Source: Ptiloglossa arizonensis (Eukaryota > Arthropoda > Insecta > Hymenoptera > Colletidae). Taken from it: 64,000 bases of DNA. The notes below the pieces were generated by a model. The model was given only the letters and a program-made list of their open reading frames with translations. It ran no database searches and was not told the origin of the DNA. The stretch is taken from positions 13,642,811-13,706,810 of the forward strand of contig NC_135058.1 in the NCBI RefSeq assembly GCF_051014685.1, given 5' to 3'. Below are positions 38,271 to 50,791 of the stretch, piece after piece (position 1 is the stretch's first letter; each line of letters opens with the position of its first letter). The position numbers and the translations under genes were made by a program.

Positions 38271-41200
38271 GGGTCTTCAAGTGGAACAGTGAGATGCTAG
38301 TCAGACTTTAGGAGTTTGGGGGCTGGCGAGCGCACGAAGATGTCTAATCTATATTCCACGAGGGGAGGAGGAACGGGTGGGTAGAATTTACTGCTTTAAT
38401 AACGTCGTGTTAAACTTAACGCAAATCCCATAACGAATTGCAGATCTCAATAGATCGTCCTTGGACAGTGTCCGATCTGGTCGAAGCTTTAGGGGATGGC
38501 AACCTCCCCTTGGTCCAAGACTACAATAACGATTAATTCGATTCCTGGTGTATCGGGGTAGATTATGATTTCTGGTTTGATTCTCTGCGGAAATAATCGA
38601 TGATAAAATTCTAAAATTGAAAATACTAAAATTTAAGACATTGAATTTGTAATCGAACGATAGTAGAATATTTAGATGCTCGTATACGCGTACCGTAAAG
38701 CATGAAATGTTTAAAAAGAATTACGAGTTTGATCTTGCGCGATCTTGTAGCTGACAATTATTACAAAATTGAATTAAATTCCTTGCAGATACATCGAACG
38801 TTGTGTTTCAATGAAATTCATTTTCAGCGTTGAGAAACAAGGCGTACTACTTTGATTCTTTCTATCCCGAGATACCGAAATTATAATTCATATCTTAGCA
38901 CAGTTGTAATTTATTACTTCGGTAACATTGTCCTCGACCTAAGGCTCTCACTACGAATTTTGCATCATTTAAGTCTCATCGTAAGTAATATTTCAGCTAA
39001 TTCGTATCTTCTCCGGGATGAAATTTACTACTTTAATAACCGCGTTACGACAGACTACAAATTGTTCGTTACTCTTGGACAGTATTATAAATGATAAAAT
39101 TCATTGATAGAAATTATTCTTTGTCGTATAGTAAACGGAGATACTACTTCGACCGTAGGGGTCTAGACACAGAAGCGAAAGGCTACTCCGTACTCTATTA
39201 ATACTTGTTAATTTTTATAATGTGATCTTAATGTTGAGACAAGTCTGTTGATGGATCAGAGTCTCCGCAGTTTTTCTCCGAACAGTGTCAGAGCAAACGT
39301 AACCTTAGTCTTGTTAGGAATGACCCCTTAATTCGTGGCACGAGACGCTACTTTAGTTGAAGGAGTTTCGGGGTTAGCAAGCACACGAGCAAGCGAAGTC
39401 TAACCTATATCACAGAGATGAAATTTACTACTTTAATAACGCTGCCACGAACTGAACGCACATCTGATGACAAATTGCTGATTTTTCTTAGCTTCTTCTT
39501 GAAAGATGGTAGAGCTGATGTAATTGCTGTCTTCGTAGAGGGTGACCCGTTTACCTCGTAGCACATATAGACGTTACTTTGATCCCAAGAGAATTCAGCT
39601 GGCAACTGCAAGCGCATAAGAAGTCCTAAGAAGACCTAACCCACATCCTAAAAGAGACGAAATTTACTCCTTTCGTAAGATTGCACTTTGAATTAACATA
39701 GACCCAATACAAAATTAAGTCTAAGACCTGATACAATTTTCAGTCTTTACGAAAAAATGGTTCGTGAAATAGCGAAGAACTAATCTTCCTTTCTGGCGTT
39801 CAGAGCTAGTCAGGATAGAGCTACGCGAGTTTGATTCACCAATGGAATAGAAATTGTTTAAAACACGTATCTGAAGAAATATTTCGTTCGACGTAACCTC
39901 GATTTCGGTATCAAATAGCTTGCTATCCCGGTGACGCGAACAGACACCGTTTCGACTCGAGGAGTATCAAGCCAGCGAACAGAATCTAATGTGTATCTTA
40001 GCAGAGATGAGATTTTCTACTTTAATAAAGCTGCCTTAAACCCCCAACGCAAATCTACTGACGGATTACAAGATTTACGCGAATTTCTTCCAGAAGAATG
40101 TTTCGTCTGACATAACCTCAATTTTGTTACAAAGTAGTCCCTCACCCTGCGACACAGTCAGACGCTAATTTGACTCCCAGAGTATTTAGCCAAGAAGCAA
40201 AGTGTAACCTGAATCCACGGCACGGATGAGATTTCCTGCTTCAATAATATTGCATTAAACCAAATGTAAATCTACCGGCGGATTACAAGATTTCCGTAAA
40301 TTTCTTCTAGACGAATGTTTCGTCCAACATAACCTCAATCTTGGTACAAAGTGGCCCTTTACCCCGTGACACGGTGAGACGCTACTTTGACTCCAGGAGT
40401 TTCAGGCTAGCGAGCACACGAGCGGGGTGAAGTCTAATCCATATCGTAGCCGGGATGAAATTTACTACTTTAATAACATCGTGTTAAACTTGACCTATAT
40501 TTGATGACAAATTACGCGTTTCTCGCAGCTTTTCCCCGAACAGAGTCACGGCTTATATAATCTCGGTCTTGGTGGGTGATTTTACCTCGTGAGATAATAC
40601 CCAGTCGCAACTTCTAAACCCGAACGAATAACAGATTTCTCACAAATTTTCACTAAACATACATACCGAAATACATACACAAATTACTCTACAAATTAAA
40701 TATAAATCCACATTCGAAATAAATTCGTAACAAGTAGAAATAGCAATTACACAAATAAATAGAGGAAAATTTACACAATTTATAAATACTATCTTAAATT
40801 ATATATTTATTCCTACAACCACTGCCCCTAATTATCTATCTCCAATTATCGTAACAAATTTGTCACAAATTTCTCCCTAAACGTACACATCGCGTACACA
40901 AATTATTTCGCAAATTAAATATTAATACACATACCGATGAGGGAAACCGATTGCTGACTGTTTCTCGATTTGGCAAAGTGTACCTAGTCGCGAAACTATA
41001 TTACATTCCACAATATTGTACGTAATATTCCACAATCGTGTAAAGACTGCGTTACTTCCACTTCGTTATTAAATACATTTGTTAGCGTTATCCGTTGTCC
41101 AGCGTTGTCTACCCGGTTGCAATGAAACGTTTCAAGCGGACTCGGTCTTGTTGGAAAGTGGTCCCTTTCGCTTGGTGACGTAACGAGACGCTGCTTTGAT

Positions 41201-41295
41201 TCCAGGAGTTTCGTACCGGCGTGCCATACAAGCGTACGACGTCTAATCCATATCCTGGCTAGGATGAAATTTACTACTTTAATAACATGGCGTTC
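38271..41295 (+). repeat. Old, decayed satellite array, unit about 220-240 bp
   Basis: The block AAATTTACTACTTTAATAAC or a variant recurs at 38384, 39021, 39421, 39660, 40011, 40231, 40458 and 41267. Most copies are preceded by a second block like GACGCTACTTTGACTCCAGG, then TCTAATCCATATC. Before that stands a third block like CTCAATCTTGGTACAAAGTG. The closest spacings are 220, 227 and 239 bp; larger gaps (351-809 bp) fit lost, decayed or interrupted units. Copies are all in one orientation. No copy carries an open frame that suggests a gene. Confidence 0.85.
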
Positions 41296-43799
41296 CGCCT
41301 CTTGCGCCCGGCCACATCCGCGTACTTACGTTTATGCATAGGGTGGCCGCGTGACGCGCGCCCACAGCTTCGCAGCAGCCACTGTCCGACAACCGGGAAC
41401 GATTTCCACGTATTTGGGTCAAGTTGTGCCTCGTTGTTTGTTGTCGGCGACGCGCTCCAGCCAGGGACCACCACCGTTGGCTCCGAAACGTAAATCCGGC
41501 CAACGCTGTCGGAAAAGTAACGCCGCTAATTTAACGGTATAACACGATGCAACGGAGTTCGCTGGCCCCGACTCCTGATGATATTTCCACGCGACGATAC
41601 GAGAGCTTTTCGTTGTTGGAATTTCGGCACCCTGCTGCTCCCACGTCTAGAGGGACTTTCAAACCCCCGCTATCGGTTACACGGAAGTTGTGGATGTAGG
41701 GAGGTGGCTTGCCCCGTACACCGAGAAGACGAAGTTTGGACAAGATTTTATTTCCGTGGTGGGTGTAACCACGATTGTTTAAAATCTTACACGTGTATTC
41801 TTTGCATCTTGGGGAGTATACGAACGAAAAAGGGTAGGAGGAAGTTGGGACTCTGAGGAGGAAGCTTTTATCTTTGAACTCTGGGAAGACAGTTTGTAGA
41901 ACATTTTGTTTCGAGGAATGTGCAAAGTGTACTGGTTTGAAAATTTACACGTGTATTTGTAATATTTTGGTGAATATGTAAGTAAAAAATTTTGTGAAGG
42001 AATATGTACAGTTATCGAACTTATTTGTTAAGAATGTAGAGCACGAACCTCGAGTGTAGAGGTTGAGAATTAATATAACTGGAGCGGTTTAAAATGAATA
42101 AGTTTCATAGATAAAACTTCGTAGCGGATAAAGTAATTAATTGTAAAATTTATAGGAGTTCGTGGTTCACGCTTGGATACAAGTACATTAAAGATACGTG
42201 TAAAATTTTAAGTCAATCGATTGAGCAGTTTTCGTGATATCTCGTGAAGTATTACCAAGTTAAAAAGTTTGAAAATCCCTGCTACGATTATACGACCTCC
42301 ATTATTCGAGATTTCAACGTCGTGTTTTCAATAGATTTTCCCAAGACTTTACGTTAACGGAAAACGCGAACAACAATTTGTTTACCATTTTCGAAGATGA
42401 AAGCCCCGTGATGGGAACTGCCGTTCAGTGGTGCTAGAGTTTTTTGTCGAATAAATCTTGCGTGTTTCGGATGAGGCGATATTATAGATGGTGTTCTGCA
42501 GCGGAGGTGATTCCTATTGAAAAAATTGATCGAAAATGTGGAACAAAGTTTCCTCGCGCGAGCCCTCGTTTTCGGGAAAATCGATTTCGCGAATATCGAC
42601 GAGCTGAATATTCAACAATGATCATATTCCAGGTGAATATAGGGTTCGCGGGTTTTCGATTGAAATTCAATTTAATGGATCTCCCTGGCGAACATGTGTT
42701 GATATGCTCGTACGTTATGAAAACTAATTCTAAATTTTTCGTCTTTGATTAGATTGTGCTCGATTCACCGATCTGTATTTCTTTCGTACAATCGTACATC
42801 GAAATTCGATCGTTCGAATTATGAACGCGTTATATACGTATCGTGAATAACGCATAATCGTCCATGAACGTTTCGGAGGGGAGTTTTTCTTCGTATAGAT
42901 ATTTATTTGGATCGTGTTATCTCGCCTCGTAGACAATACTTTAACGTTTGCGAAAGTCTCGAACGTTCAGGTTTAGGAACCCCGTAATCCTAGAAGCCTT
43001 CAGATAAGACTTACTCGGCCGTAGCGCCAAAAAGTGATCCAGGCAGAATTAACGGCAGAAATTTGTCAGTATAGCTCCTCCGACGTAGAGCTTACCTCGC
43101 GACAAAACCCCAAGCAGAGGGTAAAAGTTTTTTCGAACAACTACGAGATAATTTTTTTGGACAACTACATAAATCGTTCGTGTAGCTACTTTCCGAGGTT
43201 GCAGCTTCATTCCTTTTAAGCTTGGGGATAGATAAGAACAAGAATTCTTGCTTTCTCAATGTCGTATAATATTATTGTAGAATATCGTAACAATATTACT
43301 GATCGTTGAATATTACTGCAGGATACTATAATCATATCACGATTATTAATATTCTAGAATGTTATCGCTAACATCCATACAAAGTATTAATCATCGTACT
43401 ATGTTCTCCATAAAGTCACGTAACATTTATAAATGACAATTCTTCTTGTTATTTGAAATAGCGAAGATGTTTGAGAAAGAAGGAATTATTGGAACACCCT
43501 GTATTTCGATGATCTTTATTTTCGCTCAATTGCAGTTGAAATTAATGAAACACAGACGCTTTTTTTTACTCTCGTAGGATTAAAAATATTACTTTTACTT
43601 GCAATATATTTTAAACGTAATTATAAAACGATACGACGCGAACAATTAATAATTAAATTTAATTTGAGAGAATTAGTTTCGATATATTTGAGAACCAAAT
43701 CGGTACTCCACGTTTTTTCGAAAGTATTTAAAAATTTGAAAAAATACAGTTTGACGTTGCAACAAATACAATTCGCAATTTGAACGAACATTCGCTTGT
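41296..43799. other. Non-coding stretch
   Basis: No gene is seen. CG-rich DNA at 41290-41750 holds overlapping frames of 60 to 92 codons. The motif GGAACACCCTGTAT at 43492-43505 resembles the end of the MITE-like element at 14 kb, but no second arm was found. Confidence 0.5.
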
Positions 43800-44245
43800 T
43801 ACTGGAAATCGTTCGATACCGATGGAAAAATTTCATTCGTGAAAAGACATATATCCACTGACTGAGCGGTCGAGATTCCATTGCATACGAAAGCTGATTA
43901 ACGCTGACGAAATAGTTTCATTCGTGAACGAGAAATATCTATTGACCGTGGATTGGAATTCCATTGCATACGAAAAGTGATTAACACCGACGAAAAAATT
44001 TAATTCGTGGATAGGGATATATCTATTGACAGAGACTTGAGATTTCATTGCATACGAAAACTGATTAACACCGACGAAATCGTTTCTTCGATATGCAAAG
44101 ATCTATCTATCGACCGAGAGTTGAGATTCCTTTGCATACGAAGACTGATTAACAACGGCGAAAAAATTTAATTCGTGAATAGGGATGTGTCTATTGATCG
44201 AAGGTTAAGGTACCGCTGTTGAACGAAAACTGATCATCATTGGCG
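43800..44245 (+). repeat. 84-bp tandem repeat, about 5 copies
   Basis: TTGCATACGA or a variant recurs at 43881, 43964, 44048 and 44132, at steps of 83-84 bp. Each is followed by AARCTGATTAACRCYGACG or a variant, and then by TTTCATTCGTG or TTTAATTCGTG. Outer copies are decayed. As 84 bp is 28 codons, a 71-codon frame stays open on the minus strand; I do not call it a gene. Confidence 0.9.
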
Positions 44246-44309
44246 GGAAAGTTTCATTTATAGGTAGAAACATGTGTTCTATATGTGAAAAAGGAAACAA
44301 AAACAATAA

Positions 44310-44705
44310 AAGTACTTATTGAACAGTACTGTACACTACTTATTGAATACTACTATATGGTACTTACTGAACAGTACTGTATACTACTTATGGAACGGTA
44401 CTATATAGTACTTATTGAACAGTACTATATAATACTTATTGAGCAGTACAATATAGTACTTATTGAACAGTATCATATACTACTTATTGAATAGTACTAT
44501 ATAGTACTTACTGAACAGTTCTGTATACTATTTATTGAACAGTACTATATAATACTTATTGAACAGTACAATATAGTACTTATTGAACAGTACCATATAC
44601 TACTTATTGAATAGTACTATATGGTACTTACTGAACAGTACTATACACTACTTATTGAGCAGTACTATACAGTACTTATTGAACAGTACTAAATAGTACA
44701 ATACC
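44310..44705 (+). repeat. 24-bp satellite with a 120-bp higher-order period
   Basis: The basic unit is ACTTATTGAACAGTACTATA plus TAGT or a variant, 24 bp. Five unit types follow each other in a fixed order. Bases 44401-44520 and 44521-44640 match almost base for base, so the higher-order unit is 5 x 24 = 120 bp. The plus strand stays open as an 8-residue repeat (LIEQYYIV-like, 69 codons). Confidence 0.95.
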
Positions 44706-44735
44706 ATATAGAATAGTACTGTTCAATAAGTTTCA
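44675..44735. repeat. Inverted last unit forming a long hairpin
   Basis: The last satellite unit carries ACTTATTGAACAGTACT. After about 25 bases, AGTACTGTTCAATAAGT follows, its exact reverse complement over 17 bases. The array therefore ends in a head-to-head hairpin. Confidence 0.8.
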
Positions 44736-44810
44736 TAATACGACAAAATTTCTCGAGTAACCTAGTAAACACTCTTCGATAAGTTCTATCGAACGACAAA
44801 ACTTACCAAA
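44721..44810. repeat. Bipartite palindromic module, copy 2
   Basis: GTTCAATAAGTTTC at 44721 is matched in inverted orientation by ATCGAACGACAAAACTTACC near 44788. Arms, order and spacing match the module at 19719-19810. Its left arm is also the reverse complement of the adjoining 24-bp satellite unit. Confidence 0.6.
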
Positions 44811-46700
44811 CAACCATCACTCCGAATACCTACGATTTCGTCTAACCCCCGTCGCGACCACCCTCGTTGAAAATAGACAGAAGATCGGTCGCGATCGATC
44901 CCGCCAAAGAGCGAATATCTCCGAAGATAAATGGGAAGTTGTCGAGTGGGGTGTATCTACCCCCGATACACGCGCATAAATTGCGAGGGTGCAGATTGGG
45001 GGAGTACAGGGGGGATGGGTTAGCAGGAGTAACCGCTCCTTTATTTTCTTTACCTGCGTGGGACGGTCACGCGCGGCGCGGACGAGCGTCGCGAGGAGGA
45101 AACGAAAGGAAAACCGTGGACAGGGCGAGAAGAAGGCGAGATAGCGCGAGAAGGGGGGGAGAGGGCAAGGTTAGGGTGGATCCTGGATACATAACGTAAC
45201 GGATGGACAGGCAAGCTAAGGCTGGATAGGTAAGGCTATACTCGAAAGCTAAACTACTTTGCCCGGAGCGAGGCGGGGGTTACGGAGGCTTGAGTGCTAG
45301 CCGCTTGTTCTGTAATCCAATAGAGACCCTAAGACCTTTCCTGCTCGGTCGGCCGGCGTATAGGTACACGTGCAACCGGAGTGTACGTGAACTCGCTATA
45401 CACGCCACGGATATCTATGTAAATTTCAATATGGCGCGAACCGAGTCTGCGCGTTTTTCTATTGGATGATGAGGAAAGGCAAAAACAATTCGAGACACCG
45501 AACGAGATCTACGACCGGACGGAGAGGGGATGTGTCGGGGAGCAGGGAAACAGAACCGACGCCGACGCGTGTATTTACGAACGTCTTCTCGCCCGTTGCA
45601 AGGGGCGAGCCACCAGGGGTTGGTTCGCGCGCGGGAATCGTTAAAGGCTTTCAAAGGGATCCGGGAATAGGTGGAAAAATATGTCCGTCGGTGGTGTCCA
45701 GAGTAAAGACCGACCAAACGGGAGAATATTATTGGACCGATGTTTCTTCTCCCCCTCCACGTTTAAAAATTTGGGAAATACCACACCCCTTGGGTTGGAT
45801 TGGGTGCTTCGAGTGGGGAAGTATTAAAGAGATAACTTGGGGGGATTGTAAACCTGAAGATTTGTAGGTTTGTCGATGAATGCATTGTTGTTTGTGAATT
45901 AATTTGGGAAACTTATTTTGAGATGTCGACTGGTATGATGTTAAATGGAAGTTTGAGCTTTCAGAATTTGAAGTTTGAAAACTTCTAACCACTTTTGTCG
46001 GTTATGTGTTTTTTTATATGAATAAGGATACAGAGGAAAGGGTTAAAGAAAGGAATTTTTGTAAATATTGCGGTGGGAGAAAATAATTTACCATGTGTCT
46101 TTGTGTAAAAAGTGCACTTATTTTCCTTATCGTTTAGCCAGTAACTCGTGCCTGCACCGAGGAAATAGTTCCGTAATAAAAGTCCCCGTGCTCGGGAAAA
46201 TATTTAATCGATAACGGGTTTAGATTCGAATAAAACGAGCGTTGGACAAAGAAGCTAAGTTCGAAGTGAAAAGTGTTCGTTTTTATTTCCATTCAATCTG
46301 TGCTCTCGATCGGGAATAAAACGTTATAAAGTAACACCTTGTATTCGACCGATGTATTCCCTCACGATCGATCCAACGAACATAACCTCTTAACCTCGAC
46401 GTTAAACTCGAAGCAATTCACACGTACCGATGTCGATGTCGTGCGTACGAACGCGTGCCAAATGCTCTTGGAAACATCTTTGATTTGTATAAAAAACAAA
46501 AAATACCAATCTCGACCCGAAATGTATCGATATCGTTTTAAAAAGTCCCGAAATCCATCATCACTGGAGGTAGTGATAAACGGGGTGAATGCGATTGGAC
46601 GATGTTACCAGCTTAAGAATTCGAGAAATATGACACCCTTGGGTGTTGGAATCTTTTCAATTTTATCGTGGAAAACATTCACGTGGTTTCGGGGAGGGTT
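44811..46700. other. Mixed stretch with a GC-rich patch at 44.9-45.7 kb
   Basis: Frames of 110, 100 and 133 codons overlap on both strands in CG-rich DNA, without known domains. A donor-like ATAG/GTAAGG lies at 45229/45230 on the plus strand. Another, GCAG/GTAAAG, lies near 45054 on the minus strand. Neither is tied to a clear exon. Confidence 0.45.
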
Positions 46701-49504
46701 CTAGGGACGACGTAACAGGAGCGTCTGATATAATCGGTATTATATCACTTAAGACAGAGGTTTCTTCTCTTCTCGGTCGTTGAAAGGAATCGCGGAGCGG
46801 ATCAACGTCTCGAAAATGAAAATTTTCTCGCCTTATCTTCAACGGTGTACGCTCGAGGGGACGATTCCTCGCTGGCGAGTTTAATTTCCGAATGATACAA
46901 TTTCATTACGTGCATAAACAACCGGCCCGCTGTAATCGGGGTTCCGTCTTGGTCGTTCGTTACGGAAACGATCCGACATTTTGCGAATGTCTACCGCCCG
47001 GAAACTAATCCGCGCGTTGTTACCCTGCCTAAATACGTACGCGGTATTTTAGTGATAAATAACGTCACATTCGTAAGGTCGTTCCGTGAGAGGAATGCCA
47101 CGCGACCACCACAAAAGAGATAATAACTCTTTAATGCTCACTCGGGCCCCGCGTGCCGCATAAATCCGCCCACGGCATTCCACGAATATGCAAATAATTC
47201 CCATTATCGCAACATGTGCCCAAAAACGTTCGACTCGTCGCGCATAACCACCGAGTTCTTGTTACCTTGCAACCCAGTACGGTATCATTTTTTCATCGTT
47301 ATTCGTACATTCGACGACCACTCAAACCCTCGTCGCGATCTTCCCCAACCGGATCCTGTTTCACACGGAATTGTCCGCTGATACCAATTTAATGCAACTG
47401 TTCGCCAACGCGAATATTGATAATTCCCACCTGGAAAGATATATTCCGAGGACTCGTCGAGAATATTTTTCCTTGTACATCGTGATCACCTCGTATTGAA
47501 ATACAGTGTACAAGAGACTAAGGAAAATGATATTCGACTCGGAAACTTGGTATTGGACATTGAAAATTTCAAAACGCGAACAAGTAAGTCTACGCTAATA
47601 AAAATTGATTAAATAAAACGAGCAGTTTGCGATTCTTGATTTTCGAGCCTTAAAAATTAAGGAAAGAATGTTTTATTTGCCTTAAGAACTTGTGGTAAAC
47701 TTTGTCTTCAATTACGAGAACAATTTGTGTATTCGTTAATACAAATAGTGACTAGTAACGTTGTGTAGAACATTTCTAATAATTTTCTAATTCTCTTCCA
47801 TTTTTGCTTCTGACTTTAATCAGCAACGTATAAATTTACACGTATACGTTACACAAGGTACAATTAATATAAATAGAACAATTCTCGCAACCGTGAAATA
47901 CCAATTATCGCAAAATTGTTCGTGCGCGTGAAAGATTTTTCCATTGGATGGGATTCACTTTCGTTTATTTCTTACCTAAAAATTTTATCACCGTGAACGA
48001 GCGAAATCAAGACCGGGAACGTTTCGACGAGCAATAAAAATTCTTGAATAGTAAAGGTTAGCTCGATTCGACGTGAAACGAGCAATTTCCCCCGAGCAAT
48101 TGATCTTTATAAATTTTACGTCTCCGAAGGAGAATCATTCTTGTATTACGCGGACCCCATTGAATCGATAGGATCGATTGTTATGGATACCTTTCACCGC
48201 GGTCTGTATAATTTCGTACCGTTGAAGAAAACGTACTACGTATAAGATTATCTCGATAGTCGTCCAAAGCGAGAGACGCGGTAAATTTCTCCTGAAAGGC
48301 TTCGAATCTGAATTACATAGACAACAATCAAAGGCTCGGTGGTAGATCCCCGATAAAGGGGAGGGCTTCCCCGACAACTACGCTGGAATTCCTAGTATTA
48401 GAGGCCCATCTCACGTAGCAGCTCATCAGCAGTTGAATTGGCCACTCTGGCTTGGCATCGAGTTTTCTTGACCTGGAAAGTTCAAAACGGTGCTTCGTAC
48501 GGTACGTGTGATTACGAAACACGTCATACGACCGTAATTTATTCGCCAGATCTCTGTATTGTCGCCTGTGTATCTTTAATATCCGCGATCCAACGTTACA
48601 ATTTCGTTGGGGAAAAGTTGTACGCGATAAAAATCGAACTACTTTTACAGTAACTTTTCCACCTTTTCGTACAGAACTCTTCGTTTCGATCGAAATTGAT
48701 GAAGGAACTCGTTTTAAACGGTCGATCGCAATGTGCAAGTTCCTTCGATAACGGTAAATTGAGAATCTTTTTTATTAACGCGCGGAACGGTGTCCACCGC
48801 GAGGAAATTATCTTTCGAAGGGTGGTGCAGAGCAACTGGAAGGGTAAAACAGCGAAAAGGGAGTCGAAACGTTGAACCACCGGCTGCTTACTGAGCGGGT
48901 GTCGATATTGTAGGAAGTTGTGCTACTGGTTACCGTTGGTAAGGGAGGAACGAGAACGTTAGGGGTGGTTATTGGCAATCGAGCTTCTTGGAAGATGTTC
49001 CGAGGGGTTGCTACTGAGACTCGACTCATGGGATGGGGTTAGTTGTACCGGGTTGCCGTTACGAGATTATCGAACACGGGAAAGAATGTAATCGGTAATC
49101 TTAATGCACTTGGTATTTTGACATTCGTGCAACGAATTTAACGTGTCGACCGAACGTTCGTGCAATTAACATCAAGCAACGTATTAATTATAAATGATAT
49201 ACTTTGCGCGCTGTTCAGAGGTCGTTGACACTCGTTAATCTTTAAATTTCTCTTAGGTATCGTCGCTCTTGGAATAAACTCTCAAGATTCTTTTTTTGTC
49301 ATTTATATTTAACGTCGCATCGATCTTTGAGTCATTACCGACACCACTCGGTGCTGTTACCTTTCTTGTCGATCGATTATATTGTATAACAAATCTTAGT
49401 TTCTTTTACATAGTTTACAGTTCCAAGATTTCTTTCTGCCGAAGCAATCGATATTCAAAATTAATTTCTTTCACTACCCTTCTGTAGCTTCGTACAGGTG
49501 ACTT
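46701..49504. other. AT-rich non-coding stretch
   Basis: No gene is recognised. Frames up to 136 codons (minus, 48328-48738) show no domain. A possible minus-strand exon at 47976-48042 is discussed under findings. Confidence 0.5.
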
Positions 49505-49905
49505 AAAATTCAAAATTTTATTCTTAGTTTCGCGTTCCACGGCAAAATTATCGATAACAATAGAATATTTCGTTACAATTTCAATTTCCTAAATGAAGAT
49601 CCAACATTTGCACAAAATCTCAAAAAATTAATTCTTGCAATATCTTCGAAGATCTCGTGCACGATCTCTTGATCATAATATATATCTCTTTTACGATATA
49701 TATTACAATCGGTTCAACATTCAAAATTTCGATCTCAGTTTCGCGTTCCAAATCAAGATTCTCAACAATAACAAAATATTTTCTTACAATTTCCATTTCC
49801 AAGATAAACGTTCACTACACAAGAATTTTACCAATTAATACTTGCACCAGATATCGTCGAAGATCTCGTGGTTACGATCCCTCGTTGCGCAATGACAGAC
49901 GCGTT
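49505..49905 (+). repeat. Tandem duplication, unit about 211 bp
   Basis: CGCGTTCC occurs at 49531 and again at 49742. Both copies share the same block order: ATTCAAAATTT, AGTTTCGCGTTCCA, TTACAATTTCMATTTCC, AATTAATWCTTGCA and GAAGATCTCGTG. The copies are diverged by substitutions and indels. Confidence 0.75.
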
Positions 49906-50375
49906 TAGGTCTCCGTTCCAAGATAGCGCGATCGCGTATGCGCGCTTGGGATCGTCGCGCGTATCGATAAAGCGCTGGAACGGAAACGACGCAACCGGAT
50001 CAATCGAACCGTGGTAAAGTCAGCGCGGCTGATTTCGCGCGGTGCCTTTTAGTACCACGGTGCTCGTAAAAGCTCGAAGGCGAGCTGCGTCGTTCCGTGG
50101 TATCGATCTAGCTCCCGCGGTTGGCGAATATTCTTACGCGTGTCTCTCGCGGCCGCAACGTGTCGTAAATGCCGCGATTTACCGCGCTCTTTTCGCACAG
50201 GTTTCCCAGTAGTCGTTCCCGGTGCCGAGTCAGATGTCTCCGTGAGAGTCGGCCGGTCGGACTAAGCTCCTCAAGGCGCGTTCTCAACGCGAACTTCACG
50301 CGCGTTACGAAGTAAATTCGAACACTCGGAACTTCCGTTTCAACCCTCTTGTGAACTACCTTCGAAATAATTCAA
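49906..50375. other. CG-rich non-coding stretch
   Basis: Nothing recognisable beyond CG-rich composition was seen. Confidence 0.5.
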
Positions 50376-50791
50376 TCAATTTTCTTCTTAGTTGCAAAGG
50401 GTACAATATTTTGTGTGATGTTTCGAGTAATTAATGTTTGAACGTTTCGCAAGGGTACCAACCTCGTAAGGGTAGATTCGAATGGAAAGAATTCTACAAA
50501 GTTGATTATTCGTTTGCAAGATTGGATTTTAGTAATTTAGAGAAGTTAAAAAGAAATAATTATTTCAAAGACTTGTATTTACTTATCAATTTTCTTCTTA
50601 GTTGCAGAGTACAATATTTTGTACGATGTTTTGAGTAATTAATATTTGAACGTTTCGCAAGGGTACCAACCTCGTAAGGGTAGATTCGAGTGGAAAGAAT
50701 TCTACAAAGTTGATTGTTCGTTCGGAAGATTGGATTTTAGTAATTTAGACAAGTTAAAAAGAAATAATTATTTCAAAGACTTGTATTTACT
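50376..50791 (+). repeat. Recent tandem duplication, unit 210 bp
   Basis: 50376-50585 and 50586-50791 align along their whole length with roughly a dozen differences. The junction is seamless: TTGTATTTACT ends each copy, and TCAATTTTCTTCTTAG starts each. The low divergence makes this one of the youngest repeats here. Confidence 0.95.

Noticed and set aside
43492..43505. GGAACACCCTGTAT, similar to the tip of the MITE-like element
   Set aside because: Only the tip matches; no inner arm or opposite end was found nearby.
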